Shown here: positions 16,450 to 24,568 of the stretch, one piece after another | Layout of the letters: the number at the start of each line of letters is the position of its first letter | Position numbering within the stretch: position 1 is the stretch's first letter | Assembly: GCF_030440515.1 (NCBI RefSeq) | Contig: NZ_CP076543.1 | Location: forward strand, 3,596,001 to 3,660,000 | Length of the DNA stretch: 64,000 bases | Direction: 5' to 3' | From: Streptomyces xanthophaeus | GTDB lineage: Bacteria; Actinomycetota; Actinomycetes; Streptomycetales; Streptomycetaceae | Translations under genes and position numbers: made by a program | Notes under the pieces: model-generated | Told to the model about the DNA's origin: nothing | Database searches by the model: none | Seen by the model: the letters and a program-made list of their open reading frames with translations, nothing else

Positions 16450-17135
16450 TCACCGGCGCTTGCCTCCCGGGGAGTACGGGAGCCTCCCAGCTCCCCCTCC
16501 CAACGGCGGTACAGCCGGTGCGGCACACCTGCCGCGTCCAGCACCCGCCCCGCGACGAAGTCCACCAGATCCTGGATGTGCGTCGCACCCGTATAGAACG
16601 CCGGAGAGGCGGGCAGCACGATCGCGCCCGCCTCGTCCAGCGCCACCAGATGGCGCAGCGTCTGACCGTTCAGCGGGGTCTCCCGCACCGCGACCACCAG
16701 CCGGCGCCGTTCCTTGAGCGTCACGCTCGCCACGCGCTGGAGCAGGTCCTTCGACAGTCCGAGCGCCACCCCCGCCACACAGGCCGTGGACGCGGGGACG
16801 ATGAGCATCCCCTTGACCGGGTACGAGCCCGAACTCGGGCCCGCCGCCAGGTCCCCCGCACCCCAGTACCGGACGTCGTCCAGCTCCGGCCGTGCGAAGG
16901 TCTCGGGCTTCCCGTCGGCCCCGCGTCCCAGCCACTCCCCCAGGTCCTCGCGCCAGTGCGCGTCACGGAAGGCGATCCCGGTCTCGTCCAGCAGGGTGAG
17001 GCGGGAGGCGCGGCTCACCACCAGGTCGACACTCTCCCCCGCGGCCAGCAGCCCGCGGAGCACCGCCGCCGCGTACGGCGTCCCGGACGCTCCGGAAACC
17101 CCGACCACCCACGGGGTGCGCTTGCGCTCAGTCAT
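16446..17135 (-). CDS. UbiX-like flavin prenyltransferase
   Basis: 229 residues. The flavin-binding opening VVGVSGASGTPYAAAVLRGL-type motif is at about residues 10-29 (shown in part: GVSGASGTPYA), and the PASTACVAG and late VVAVRETPL segments are those of UbiX/Pad1. It prenylates FMN to make prFMN, the cofactor of UbiD-type decarboxylases, here the enzyme encoded at 19238-20695. In the futalosine pathway this role has been called MqnM. The C-terminal 40 residues, rich in Gly/Arg, extend a little past the usual end. Confidence 0.9.
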   Translation of the reverse strand: MTERKRTPWVVGVSGASGTPYAAAVLRGLLAAGESVDLVVSRASRLTLLDETGIAFRDAHWREDLGEWLGRGADGKPETFARPELDDVRYWGAGDLAAGPSSGSYPVKGMLIVPASTACVAGVALGLSKDLLQRVASVTLKERRRLVVAVRETPLNGQTLRHLVALDEAGAIVLPASPAFYTGATHIQDLVDFVAGRVLDAAGVPHRLYRRWEGELGGSRTPREASAGD

Positions 17136-17221
17136 ACCTCCGAGACTATCCGGCCACCACCGATGGGCACTCAGTAAGGTGTCGGGACGTTCCCGTGACG
17201 GGACGCTACGAGGGGGCGAAG

Positions 17222-17842
17222 ATGAGCACGACGGTGGATCCGGCCTGGGCGCAGGCCGACCGGGCCAAGGCTGCGGCCAAGCTGATGCTGGGCTGGGTGG
17301 CCCTGCTGTGGGCCCTGGAGGCCGTCGACTACGCCACCGGCCACGCCCTCGACCAGTACGGGATCGTCGCCCGCGACCCCGACAGCCTGACCGGCGTCGT
17401 CTCCGCGGCCTTCCTCCACTTCGGATTCGACCACGTCGCCTCCAACAGCGTCCCGCTGCTGGTCCTCGGCTTCATAGCGGCCCTGTCCGGGATCCGCCGC
17501 TTCCTCGCGGTGTGCGGCCTGATCGTGCTGGGCGACGGCCTCGGCACCTGGCTGATATCCCCGTCCGGCACCCTGACGCTGGGCGCCTCCGGCGTCGTCT
17601 TCGGCCTCTTCGGCTACCTGCTCGTGCGCGGCTTCGTCGAGCGCAAGGTGCTGGGCGTGGCGGTGGCCCTGGGCGTCACCGCCTTCTGGGGCACCTCGAT
17701 CTTCGTCGGCATCCTCCCGACGAACACGGGCGTCAGCTGGCAGGGCCACCTGTGCGGCCTGGCGACGGGCATCGTGACGGCCCTCTACTTCCGCCGCCCG
17801 GCCCGACGGCGGCCCGCCCTCCCCGGCTGCGGCACTCGCTAG
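17222..17842 (+). CDS. Rhomboid family intramembrane serine protease
   Basis: 206 residues, six membrane helices. The catalytic serine motif GASGVVFG (about residues 122-129) and a late GHLCGLATG histidine helix (about 180-188) form the Ser-His dyad; HVASNSVPL carries the usual asparagine. It cuts membrane proteins within the bilayer. ATG 17222 is chosen over 17195 because the extra nine residues are not hydrophobic and a GGGG-rich site precedes it. Its stop overlaps the prenyltransferase stop by four bases, convergently. No dedicated substrate is apparent nearby. Confidence 0.9.
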   Translation: MSTTVDPAWAQADRAKAAAKLMLGWVALLWALEAVDYATGHALDQYGIVARDPDSLTGVVSAAFLHFGFDHVASNSVPLLVLGFIAALSGIRRFLAVCGLIVLGDGLGTWLISPSGTLTLGASGVVFGLFGYLLVRGFVERKVLGVAVALGVTAFWGTSIFVGILPTNTGVSWQGHLCGLATGIVTALYFRRPARRRPALPGCGTR

Positions 17843-18762
17843 AAGGTCAGGCCCCGAACCGTCAGGTCGGCGAGGGCGCACACGAACAGGGCGATCCCGA
17901 TGAAGCCGTTGACGGTGAAGAAGGCGCGGTTCAGGCGGGACAGGTCGTGCGGGGTCACAATGGTGTGCTCGTAGAAGAAGGCGACGACGACGACCGCCAG
18001 GCCCACCCAGAACAGCGCGCCCGCGCCGGTGGCCAGCGCGTACCAGGCCAGCAGGGCCGTGGTCACCGCGTGCGCGCCGCGCGCGCCCCACAGGGCGGCC
18101 GGGACGCCGAAGCGGGCCGGGACGGACTTGACGCCGTCCGCGCGGTCCGAGGCCACGTCCTGGGAGGCGAAGATCAGGTCGAAGCCGCCGATCCACACAC
18201 CCACCGCCAGGCCCAGGATCACCGCGTCCCAGGACCACTCGCCGGTGACGGCCAGCCAGGCCCCGATCGGCCCTATGGCCTGGGCCAGGCCGAGGATGGC
18301 GTGCGGGAAGTTCGTGAACCGCTTGCCGTACGGATAGACCACCATCGGGATCACCGCGACGGGCGCCAGCACCAGGCACAGCGGGTTCAGCAGCGCCGCC
18401 GAGCCGAGGAAGACCAGGAGCGCGATACCGGCTCCGGTCCAGGCCGCGCGGACCGACACCGCGCCGGTGACCAGCTCACGGCCGGCCGTACGCGGGTTAC
18501 GGGCGTCGATCTCGCGGTCGATGATCCGGTTGGCGGCCATCGCGAAGGTCCGCAGCCCCACCATGCAGATGGTGACGAGCAGCAGGACGCCCCAGTGGAT
18601 GCGGCGGTCGAGCTGGAACATGGCGGTGAACGCCGCGATGTAGGCGAAGGGCAGCGCGAAGACCGAGTGCTCGATCAGCACGAGCCTCAGGAACGCCTTG
18701 ACCTTGCCGGTCGGCTGCGGCGCCGGGTCCCGCCCGATCACCTCGTCGGCGGTCGTCATCAT
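17839..18762 (-). CDS. mqnP: UbiA-like menaquinone prenyltransferase
   Basis: 307 residues, about nine membrane helices. It carries the two aspartate motifs of UbiA prenyltransferases: NRIIDREIDARN near residue 80 and DLIFASQDVASD near 200. It attaches the polyprenyl tail to the naphthoate-type product of the futalosine pathway; the name mqnP follows context with mqnE and the UbiD/UbiX genes. Two adjacent ATGs exist; the first at 18762 overlaps the upstream stop. It is the last gene of the UbiD-unknown-UbiA operon, and each junction overlaps by four bases. Confidence 0.9.
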   Translation of the reverse strand: MMTTADEVIGRDPAPQPTGKVKAFLRLVLIEHSVFALPFAYIAAFTAMFQLDRRIHWGVLLLVTICMVGLRTFAMAANRIIDREIDARNPRTAGRELVTGAVSVRAAWTGAGIALLVFLGSAALLNPLCLVLAPVAVIPMVVYPYGKRFTNFPHAILGLAQAIGPIGAWLAVTGEWSWDAVILGLAVGVWIGGFDLIFASQDVASDRADGVKSVPARFGVPAALWGARGAHAVTTALLAWYALATGAGALFWVGLAVVVVAFFYEHTIVTPHDLSRLNRAFFTVNGFIGIALFVCALADLTVRGLTF

Positions 18763-19241
18763 GCGAGGGCTCTCCGGAATTCTTCGAGGTCGGCCAGCAG
18801 GCTCGCGCGGGAGATCGTGCCCGTCTCCAGGGAGACCGTGGGCGCCCCCTCGGGCTCGGGCGGGGTGGCGTGCACCGTGAACACGTAGCCCTCGCCCGTG
18901 CGGGGGTCGTTGTTCGGGCGGCCGTCGAGCCGCAGCACCGCGCCGGCCTCGACGGTGAACGCCTCGCCGGTGCCCAGCGCGGCCTGCAGCCGCTCCGCGA
19001 AGTCGTCGGCCTCGGCGTCGCGCAGGCCGGGCAGCTCGAAGCCGCCGTCGCACTCGAAGCTGTCGTCCAGCACCAGGGCCCACACGTTGCCCGGGCCCGC
19101 GAACTCCTCGGCGGAGACGCCCGCCTGCTCGGCGGCAGCCCGGACCCCCGGGTCCGCCGGGTCGAGCCGCGGGCGCATGAGGAGCATGAAGGTCGTGTCC
19201 TCGCCGATGAACAGCGCCGGTCCGCCGAAGTCGGAACTCAC
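18759..19241 (-). CDS. Conserved-looking protein of unknown function in the menaquinone operon
   Basis: 160 residues, acidic, no signal peptide or membrane helix. GTG start overlaps the UbiD-like stop (GTGA) and its own stop overlaps the prenyltransferase start, so it is translated as part of the same unit. Alternating strands and helices (TFMLLMRPRLDP, NVWALVLDDSFECDGGFELPG, GEGYVFTVHA) suggest a compact alpha/beta fold. No known motif was recognised. Tight coupling on both sides suggests an accessory role in late menaquinone steps, which is inference only. Confidence 0.78.
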   Translation of the reverse strand: MSSDFGGPALFIGEDTTFMLLMRPRLDPADPGVRAAAEQAGVSAEEFAGPGNVWALVLDDSFECDGGFELPGLRDAEADDFAERLQAALGTGEAFTVEAGAVLRLDGRPNNDPRTGEGYVFTVHATPPEPEGAPTVSLETGTISRASLLADLEEFRRALA

Positions 19242-20695
19242 AGGCCGTACTCCTTCCAGCGCCGGTCCACCAGGGCGGCGGTGGCCGGGTCGGACTCGAC
19301 CATGTCGGGCCAGCCGCCGTCGCGGGTGTAGCCCTCCTCGGGCAGCTTCTTGGTGGCGTCGATACCCGCCTTGCCTCCCCAGAACTGCTGGTACGAGGCG
19401 TGGTCCAGGTGGTCCACCGGTCCCTCGACGACGGTGAGGTCGCGCGAGTAGTCGGTGTTGCCGAGGGCTCGCCAGGAGACCTCGTGCAGGTCGTGGACGT
19501 CGCAGTCCTTGTCGACCACGATGATCAGCTTGGTCAGCGACATCATGTGCGCGCCCCAGATGGCGTGCATGACCTTCTGGGCGTGCTTCGGGTACTTCTT
19601 GTCGATCGAGACGATCGCGCAGTTGTGGAAGCCGCCCGATTCCGGGAGGTGGTAGTCCACGATGTCCGGCACGATGATCTTGAGCAGGGGCAGGAAGAAC
19701 CGCTCCGTCGCACGGCCGAGCGGGCCGTCCTCGGTCGGCGGCCGGCCGACGACGATCGACTGGATGAGCGGACGCCTGCGCATCGTCACGCAGTCGATCT
19801 TCAGGGCCGGGAAGGGTTCCTGCGGGGTGTAGAAGCCGGTGTGGTCGCCGAAGGGACCCTCCGGGAGCATCTCGCCGGGCTCCAGCCAGCCCTCGATCAC
19901 GACCTCCGCGTTGGCCGGGACCTGGAGGGGGACCGTCTTGCAGTCGACCATCTCGATCCGCTTGCCCGCGACGAAGCCGGCGAAGAGGTACTCGTCGATG
20001 TCGCCCGGCAGCGGCGCGGTGGACGCGTACGTCACCGCGGGCGGGCAGCCGAACGCGATCGCGACCGGCAGCCGCTCGCCCTTCGCCGCGGCGACGGCGT
20101 AGTGGTTGCGGCTGTCCTTGTGGATCTGCCAGTGCATGCCGATGGTGCGCTTGTCGTGGCGCTGGAGCCGGTAGAGGCCGAGGTTGCGGACGCCGGTCTC
20201 GGGGTGCTTGGTGTGGGTCAGGCCGAGGTTGAAGAAGTCGCCGCCGTCCTTCGGCCAGGTGAAGAGGGCCGGGAGCTGGTCGAGGTCCACGTCGTCGCCG
20301 GTGAGGACGACCTCCTGGACGGGCGCGGAGTCGCCCTTCACCTTCTTCGGCGGCACGTGCACCATCGAGCCGAGCTTGCCGAAGGCCTCGCGGACCCCGA
20401 TGAAGCCCTGCGGCAGCTCCGGCTTCAGCAGGCCGCCGATCTTCTCGCTGATCTCGCCGTACGACTTGAGGCCGAGGGCCTTCAGGAGGCGGCGGTCGGT
20501 GCCGAAGACGTTCATGGCCAGCGGCATCGCCGAGCCCCTGACGTTCTCGAAGAGGAGCGCCGGGCCTCCCGCCTTGTTCACTCTGTCGACGATCTCCCCG
20601 ACCTCCAGGTACGGGTCGACTTCGGCCTTGATGCGCTTGAGGTCGCCCTCCCGCTCCAGAGCCCGGAGCAGCGAGCGGAGATCGTCGTAAGCCAT
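19238..20695 (-). CDS. UbiD family prFMN-dependent decarboxylase (menaquinone pathway)
   Basis: 485 residues, the usual UbiD length. Signature segments include the EGPFGDHTGFYTP active-site stretch (about 277-289), the GVRNLGLYRLQ strand, and MHWQIHKDS. The enzyme removes the ring carboxylate of the 1,4-dihydroxy-6-naphthoate branch, using prFMN made by the UbiX-like protein at 16446-17135; in the futalosine pathway this role has been called MqnL. ATG at 20695 starts the operon with the unknown gene and the prenyltransferase. No unusual residue change was seen in the motifs. Confidence 0.91.
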   Translation of the reverse strand: MAYDDLRSLLRALEREGDLKRIKAEVDPYLEVGEIVDRVNKAGGPALLFENVRGSAMPLAMNVFGTDRRLLKALGLKSYGEISEKIGGLLKPELPQGFIGVREAFGKLGSMVHVPPKKVKGDSAPVQEVVLTGDDVDLDQLPALFTWPKDGGDFFNLGLTHTKHPETGVRNLGLYRLQRHDKRTIGMHWQIHKDSRNHYAVAAAKGERLPVAIAFGCPPAVTYASTAPLPGDIDEYLFAGFVAGKRIEMVDCKTVPLQVPANAEVVIEGWLEPGEMLPEGPFGDHTGFYTPQEPFPALKIDCVTMRRRPLIQSIVVGRPPTEDGPLGRATERFFLPLLKIIVPDIVDYHLPESGGFHNCAIVSIDKKYPKHAQKVMHAIWGAHMMSLTKLIIVVDKDCDVHDLHEVSWRALGNTDYSRDLTVVEGPVDHLDHASYQQFWGGKAGIDATKKLPEEGYTRDGGWPDMVESDPATAALVDRRWKEYGL

Positions 20696-20786
20696 AGGGG
20701 TCAGTATCCGTCACCAACTACCCTGGAGGCGTCACCGGGGCCCTGACGCGGGCCCCCCGTCACTGACTGGGAGTCGGTCCCACACC

Positions 20787-21092
20787 GTGCTGCGCTATCT
20801 GCCGTTCCTGCTGATCCTCGCGCTGACCATCTACGCCTTCATCGACTGCCTGAACACTCCGGAGCCGGAGGTCAAGCACCTCCCCAAGGTGGTCTGGGTG
20901 ATCATCATCCTGCTCTTCTCCATCGTGGGGCCGGTCGTGTGGCTGTTCGCGGGCAAGGACCGGGCGGCCTCGGGCGGGGGCCGGGCGCGCCGGACGCAGT
21001 GGGTGGCGCCCGACGACAACCCGGAGTTCCTGAAGTCGCTGCGCGACGAGCAGGAGAAGAAGGACAAGGACCAGGACAAGGACCAGGGCTAG
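20787..21092 (+). CDS. PLDc_N domain membrane protein
   Basis: 101 residues, GTG start. Two helices (about 5-22 and 33-54) enclose the conserved polar DCLNTPEPEVKHLPKVVWVI-type linker of the phospholipase-D N-terminal (PLDc_N) family, without any nuclease domain. The tail is charged and ends in a KDQDKDQ repeat. Such proteins are common single genes in actinobacteria and their function is not established. It is divergent from the UbiD operon and convergent with the next membrane protein. Confidence 0.85.
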   Translation: MLRYLPFLLILALTIYAFIDCLNTPEPEVKHLPKVVWVIIILLFSIVGPVVWLFAGKDRAASGGGRARRTQWVAPDDNPEFLKSLRDEQEKKDKDQDKDQG

Positions 21093-21132
21093 GGCCAGGC
21101 CTTCCCTTCCGGGTCCGCGAGGTGTCGCGGGA

Positions 21133-21876
21133 TCACCTCGATCGTGTTTCCCGCACCACCTGGACCAGGCAGAACACGGTCGCGGCGAGCAGGGTGAGGC
21201 CGCCGACGAGCGCCGTGGGGCGCAGGGCTTCCGCGGCGCTCGCGCTCATCTCGCCCGCAGCTCCGCCGAAGACCCCCACCAGGGCCAGCCCGACGAACGG
21301 GGCGGCTGTCCACCCGGGCGCGGTGCGCCGGGAGCGCGAGGAGAACCAGGCCAGCCAGGCGGCCAGGGACAGCGCTCCCACGCCGAACGGGATCAGGAAG
21401 AGGGCGGCGCCGAGCGGCTGCTGATGGGCGACGTGCGGATTCGCCCCGGTCATGACGCTGTCCGCGGCCCTGCCGGTGCCGGCGCCGCCGTAGGCGACGT
21501 CGCGGATGCCGCCCTGCCAGCTCACCAGCCGGACGGGGGCGCCGGCCGGGACGGGCGCGGTGTAGACGCCGTGGGCCAGGTGGATCCGTCGCACGGCGCC
21601 GTCGGCCGTCCTGACCTCGATGTCGGCGTGCGAGACGCTTCCCTCTTCCGGGATCCGCGCCACTGTGGCGGGAGCCTCGCTCAGGCAGTCCCGCGCCTGT
21701 TCCTGGGCACAGGGGGTCGCCGCGTCGTAGGCGCGCGTCGAGGCCGTCGCGTGCGCGACGGGGCCGAGGAGCAGCCCCGCTCCGACGAGCAGGGGCACGA
21801 TCCCCAGTCCGGTCAATCCGGCGTACGGGACCCACTTCGGCAGGCCGACGGTCGTCACCGCGTTGTTGTCGATCAC
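21133..21876 (-). CDS. Membrane protein with extracytoplasmic beta-rich domain (DUF3592-like)
   Basis: 247 residues. A first helix (about 18-40) is followed by a 100-residue outer domain with a cysteine pair (PCAQEQARDC) and strands such as ADIEVRTADGAVRRIHL, then three further helices (about 150-240). GTG 21876 gives a sensible N-terminus; the frame runs on to 21981 but that part is arginine-rich and lies over an inverted repeat (GCTCCGTGACGGAGC type). The fold resembles DUF3592 proteins, but the match is by impression only. No partner gene is evident. Confidence 0.62.
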   Translation of the reverse strand: MIDNNAVTTVGLPKWVPYAGLTGLGIVPLLVGAGLLLGPVAHATASTRAYDAATPCAQEQARDCLSEAPATVARIPEEGSVSHADIEVRTADGAVRRIHLAHGVYTAPVPAGAPVRLVSWQGGIRDVAYGGAGTGRAADSVMTGANPHVAHQQPLGAALFLIPFGVGALSLAAWLAWFSSRSRRTAPGWTAAPFVGLALVGVFGGAAGEMSASAAEALRPTALVGGLTLLAATVFCLVQVVRETRSR

Positions 21877-21985
21877 GCAGCTCAGCGTGTCCGAGCGGCC
21901 ATCACGGCGGACCCCGCGCCGGGCTCCGTGACGGAGCCCGGACACGGAGGTAGCGCTTCCGTCACGGGACTTTGCGGACACGGCC

Positions 21986-22357
21986 TCAGCGCGCCCACGG
22001 CAGTACGCGAGTGCCCTCCTCCCCCGGGACCGAGACCACGCCGTCCGCGCGCATCACGACGCAGGCCTCGAAGGTCTCGGCGGCGTGGATGCGGCGCAGC
22101 GTGTCCGGGGGCAGGAGGAGGGTCTGGCCGGCGGCGGCCTTCTCGGTGCGGCCGGCGCAGGTGACCTCCAGGGAGCCGGCGGTCAGGATCCACACCTGCT
22201 CGCGGCTGACGGAGTGCTCGGGGCCCGTGCTGCCGGCGGGCATGGCCACGTGCCAGCTGCTGAGCTCGGAGCTGCCGCGGCTGGGGGCGGCGAAGCCGGT
22301 CATGGTGGCGTTGGGGGTGGCGGTGACGTTCTCGGGGGAAGCGCTGATCACGTGCAA
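21986..22357 (-). CDS. Cupin domain protein
   Basis: 123 residues, a single double-stranded beta-helix. The first cupin motif lies around HSVSREQVWILTAGSLEV and the second around GQTLLLPPDTLRR, but the usual metal-binding histidines are largely replaced, so it may bind a ligand without a metal. The TTG at 22357 is used because GAGGA stands six bases upstream; a GTG six bases inside is possible. Divergent from the MarR regulator with two operator-like palindromes between, so it is the probable target of that regulator. Confidence 0.82.
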   Translation of the reverse strand: MHVISASPENVTATPNATMTGFAAPSRGSSELSSWHVAMPAGSTGPEHSVSREQVWILTAGSLEVTCAGRTEKAAAGQTLLLPPDTLRRIHAAETFEACVVMRADGVVSVPGEEGTRVLPWAR

Positions 22358-22387
22358 GGCGGGTCCTCTGTCTTCTCATGGCATGCG

Positions 22388-22404
22388 AGTAAAGCTCCTT
22401 TACT
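22388..22404. promoter_or_regulatory. MarR operator candidate, copy 1
   Basis: AGTAAAG and CTTTACT surround CTC, a perfect 7-3-7 palindrome. It lies 31 bases before the cupin start. Arm and spacer match those of copy 2, which is centred 23-24 bases away, so two dimers could bind on nearly the same DNA face. Confidence 0.65.
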
Positions 22405-22410
22405 TCGAGT

Positions 22411-22429
22411 GAGTAAAGCAGCTTGACTC
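22411..22429. promoter_or_regulatory. MarR operator candidate, copy 2
   Basis: GAGTAAAG and CTTGACTC surround CAG, with one mismatch in eight pairs. It is the same motif as at 22388-22404 and ends 20 bases before the GTG of the MarR gene. CTTGAC also overlaps a possible -35 box for that gene, so binding would block its own promoter. Confidence 0.6.
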
Positions 22430-22449
22430 GGCCGTGTCACCATATTTGC

Positions 22450-22914
22450 GTGACGAGAGACGAGAACGAGGGCGTCGAGCTGCTGTTCCTGCTCGGCCTG
22501 GGCTTCCAGATGCTGCTGGGGGAGTTCACCCGGCGCGTCGCCGAAGCCGGATACCCGGACCTGCGGCCGGTGCACGGCATGACCTTCCAGGCCCTCCAGC
22601 GCGACGGCGCCACCGCCACCGAGCTCGCCGAGCGGCTCGGGGTGACCAAACAGGCCGCCGGACAGATCGTCGACGACCTGGAGAAGCGCGGCTACGTGCG
22701 CCGCGAGCCGCACCCGGGGGGCGGCCGCCGCAAGCTGGTGGTCCTGACCCCGGCGGCCCGTGACCACCTCGCCGTCGCGGGCCGGATCCTGCACGAGCTG
22801 GAGGCCGAACTGGGCCGCGGAACCGACCTCACCGCCCTGCGCGAGGGCCTCGGGCAGGTCGTGCGCACCTTCCACGGGGAGGGCGGACTGCCGCCGCTGC
22901 GCCCGGTGTGGTGA
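22450..22914 (+). CDS. MarR family transcriptional regulator
   Basis: 154 residues. The winged helix-turn-helix is at about 45-100: ATATELAERLGVTKQAAGQIVDDLEKRGYVRR, with the wing HPGGGRRKLVVLT. Helices at both ends form the dimer interface. The GTG at 22450 is chosen because two palindromes lie just before it; no ribosome site is visible, so the mRNA may be leaderless. The frame extends back to 22423 but would run into the operator. Expected to repress itself and the divergent cupin gene and to respond to a small phenolic or similar ligand. Confidence 0.88.
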   Translation: MTRDENEGVELLFLLGLGFQMLLGEFTRRVAEAGYPDLRPVHGMTFQALQRDGATATELAERLGVTKQAAGQIVDDLEKRGYVRREPHPGGGRRKLVVLTPAARDHLAVAGRILHELEAELGRGTDLTALREGLGQVVRTFHGEGGLPPLRPVW

Positions 22915-22935
22915 GAGCGGCCTGCGAGACGGGCC

Positions 22936-23439
22936 TCAGGCGCGGGCGAGGGAGGCGTAGGCCTCGCGCAGGGCCGCCCAGCGGGTGTCCGTCCAGGCGG
23001 ACCAGTCCGCCGGCCGCCCGGCCAGGGCGGAGTCCAGCAGCTCGAAGTGCTCGTGCCAGCCCGCCAGGCAGTCCAGGCGCTCGTCCTCCGGCCCGCCCCG
23101 CTCGTTCACGAACCGGATCACGGTCGAATCGGTCCCGACGGGCTCCAGGTGGAAGCGGATCCGCCCGTGCTCGGTGACCGTGTACTCGGCGACCCGCTCC
23201 ACGTCCCAGGCGGTGACCCGCCCGGTCACCACGGTCCCGGTGTTCAGCCAGCGCAGCGTGATCGCCCCGCCGAGCCTGCGCTCCAGGACGTCCGCCGCCG
23301 CCAGCCAGCCGCGCAGCCCGTCCGGCGTGGTCAGGGCGGGCCACAGGGCCTCGTAGGCGTGCGGCAGGTGCAGCTCGAAGCGGAGCAGCCAGTGGTTCTC
23401 GCCGCGCTGCTCGCTGGTGGCATGGCTCACGAGAGTCAT
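22936..23439 (-). CDS. SRPBCC (START-like) domain protein
   Basis: 167 residues. The first strand and helix (LLRFELHLPHAYEALWPALTTPDGLRGWLA) and the FHLEPVGTDSTVIRFVNERG beta pair are those of activator-of-Hsp90-like SRPBCC proteins, which bind hydrophobic ligands in a deep cavity. The C-terminal helix GWHEHFELLDSALAG closes the cavity. Ligand unknown. It is convergent with the MarR gene (21 bases) and ends the strand run before ccsB, whose stop lies 25 bases upstream of this gene's start. Confidence 0.85.
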   Translation of the reverse strand: MTLVSHATSEQRGENHWLLRFELHLPHAYEALWPALTTPDGLRGWLAAADVLERRLGGAITLRWLNTGTVVTGRVTAWDVERVAEYTVTEHGRIRFHLEPVGTDSTVIRFVNERGGPEDERLDCLAGWHEHFELLDSALAGRPADWSAWTDTRWAALREAYASLARA

Positions 23440-23464
23440 GCCACCAGCGTCCCACTCCCGCCGG

Positions 23465-24568
23465 TCAGACGCCCGCGTACGAGTGCTTGCCGCTGAGCAG
23501 GATGTTCACGCCGTAGTAGTTCCAGATCCAGCAGGCGAAGGCGAAGAGCGCGAGGTACGCGGCCTTGCGGCCCTTCCAGCCGGCGGTGGCACGGGCGTGC
23601 AGGTAGCAGGCGTAGGCCACCCAGGTGACGAAGGACCAGACCTCCTTGGGGTCCCAGTTCCAGTAGCGGCCCCAGGCGTCGCCGGCCCAGATCGCGCCCG
23701 CGATGATCGTGAAGGTCCACAGCGGGAAGACGGCCGCGTTGATGCGGTACGAGAACTTGTCGAGGGAGGCCGCCGAGGGCAGCCGCTCCAGCACCGAGCT
23801 GCGGAACCTGCCCGGCGTGCGGCCCGCCTCCAGCTGGCTCTCGTAGGAGTCCCGGAAGAGGTAGAGGACCGCGCCCGCGGCGCCGATGTAGAAGACCGCG
23901 CCGCAGAAGATCGCCGTGGAGACGTGGATCCACAGCCAGTACGAGTGCAGGGCCGGGACCAGCTGGTCGCTGTCGGTGTAGAGCCAGGTGACCGCGATGC
24001 CGAGGTCCAGCAGGACGGTGGTGACCAGGATCAGGCCGAGCCAGCCGACGTTCTTCTTCAGGGCGAGCAGCACCAGGTACACGCCGACGGCCACCGTGGA
24101 GAAGGTGATCGAGAACTCGTACATGTTGCCCCAGGGGGCCCGCTCCACCGACAGGGCGCGGGCGACCACCCCGGCCGCCTCGACGAGGAAGGCGAGCGCG
24201 GTCAGCGAGACCGCGATCCGCCCGTACAGGTCGCCCTGCACGGTGCCGCCGGCGGCGCCGGGGCCGTCCGGGACGTCGCGGGTGCCGGCGGCGGAGCGGG
24301 TGGTGACCTTGGGCTGTTCGAGGACGGCGGTGGCCCCGGCCTTGCCGCGGACCTGCACGGCGGGGGCGGCCGCGGCCGCCCCGGCCGCCGCTGCCTCCTT
24401 GGCGCCGGTCAGCGCGGCGGCCGTACGGCCCACCTTGCTGCGGCTGCCGAAGGTCCACTCGGCGATGTGCGCGAAGAAGGCGAGCATGTAGACCGCCATC
24501 GACGAATAGATCAGGTAGTTGCTGATCTCAGCCAGGTTCTCGTTGGCTGCGGCTGCGAGCGGCGTCAT
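23465..24568 (-). CDS. ccsB: Cytochrome c maturation protein CcsB (ResC)
   Basis: 367 residues, about eight membrane helices with a long Ala-rich cytoplasmic loop (about 45-105). The haem-handling WWD domain is WGRYWNWDPKEVWSF near residue 300, with flanking histidines on the outer face (HVSTAIF, HARATAG). With ResB it forms the system II haem lyase that delivers haem to apocytochrome c outside the membrane. Its ATG overlaps the resB stop by four bases. It ends the operon. Confidence 0.93.
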   Translation of the reverse strand: MTPLAAAANENLAEISNYLIYSSMAVYMLAFFAHIAEWTFGSRSKVGRTAAALTGAKEAAAAGAAAAAPAVQVRGKAGATAVLEQPKVTTRSAAGTRDVPDGPGAAGGTVQGDLYGRIAVSLTALAFLVEAAGVVARALSVERAPWGNMYEFSITFSTVAVGVYLVLLALKKNVGWLGLILVTTVLLDLGIAVTWLYTDSDQLVPALHSYWLWIHVSTAIFCGAVFYIGAAGAVLYLFRDSYESQLEAGRTPGRFRSSVLERLPSAASLDKFSYRINAAVFPLWTFTIIAGAIWAGDAWGRYWNWDPKEVWSFVTWVAYACYLHARATAGWKGRKAAYLALFAFACWIWNYYGVNILLSGKHSYAGV

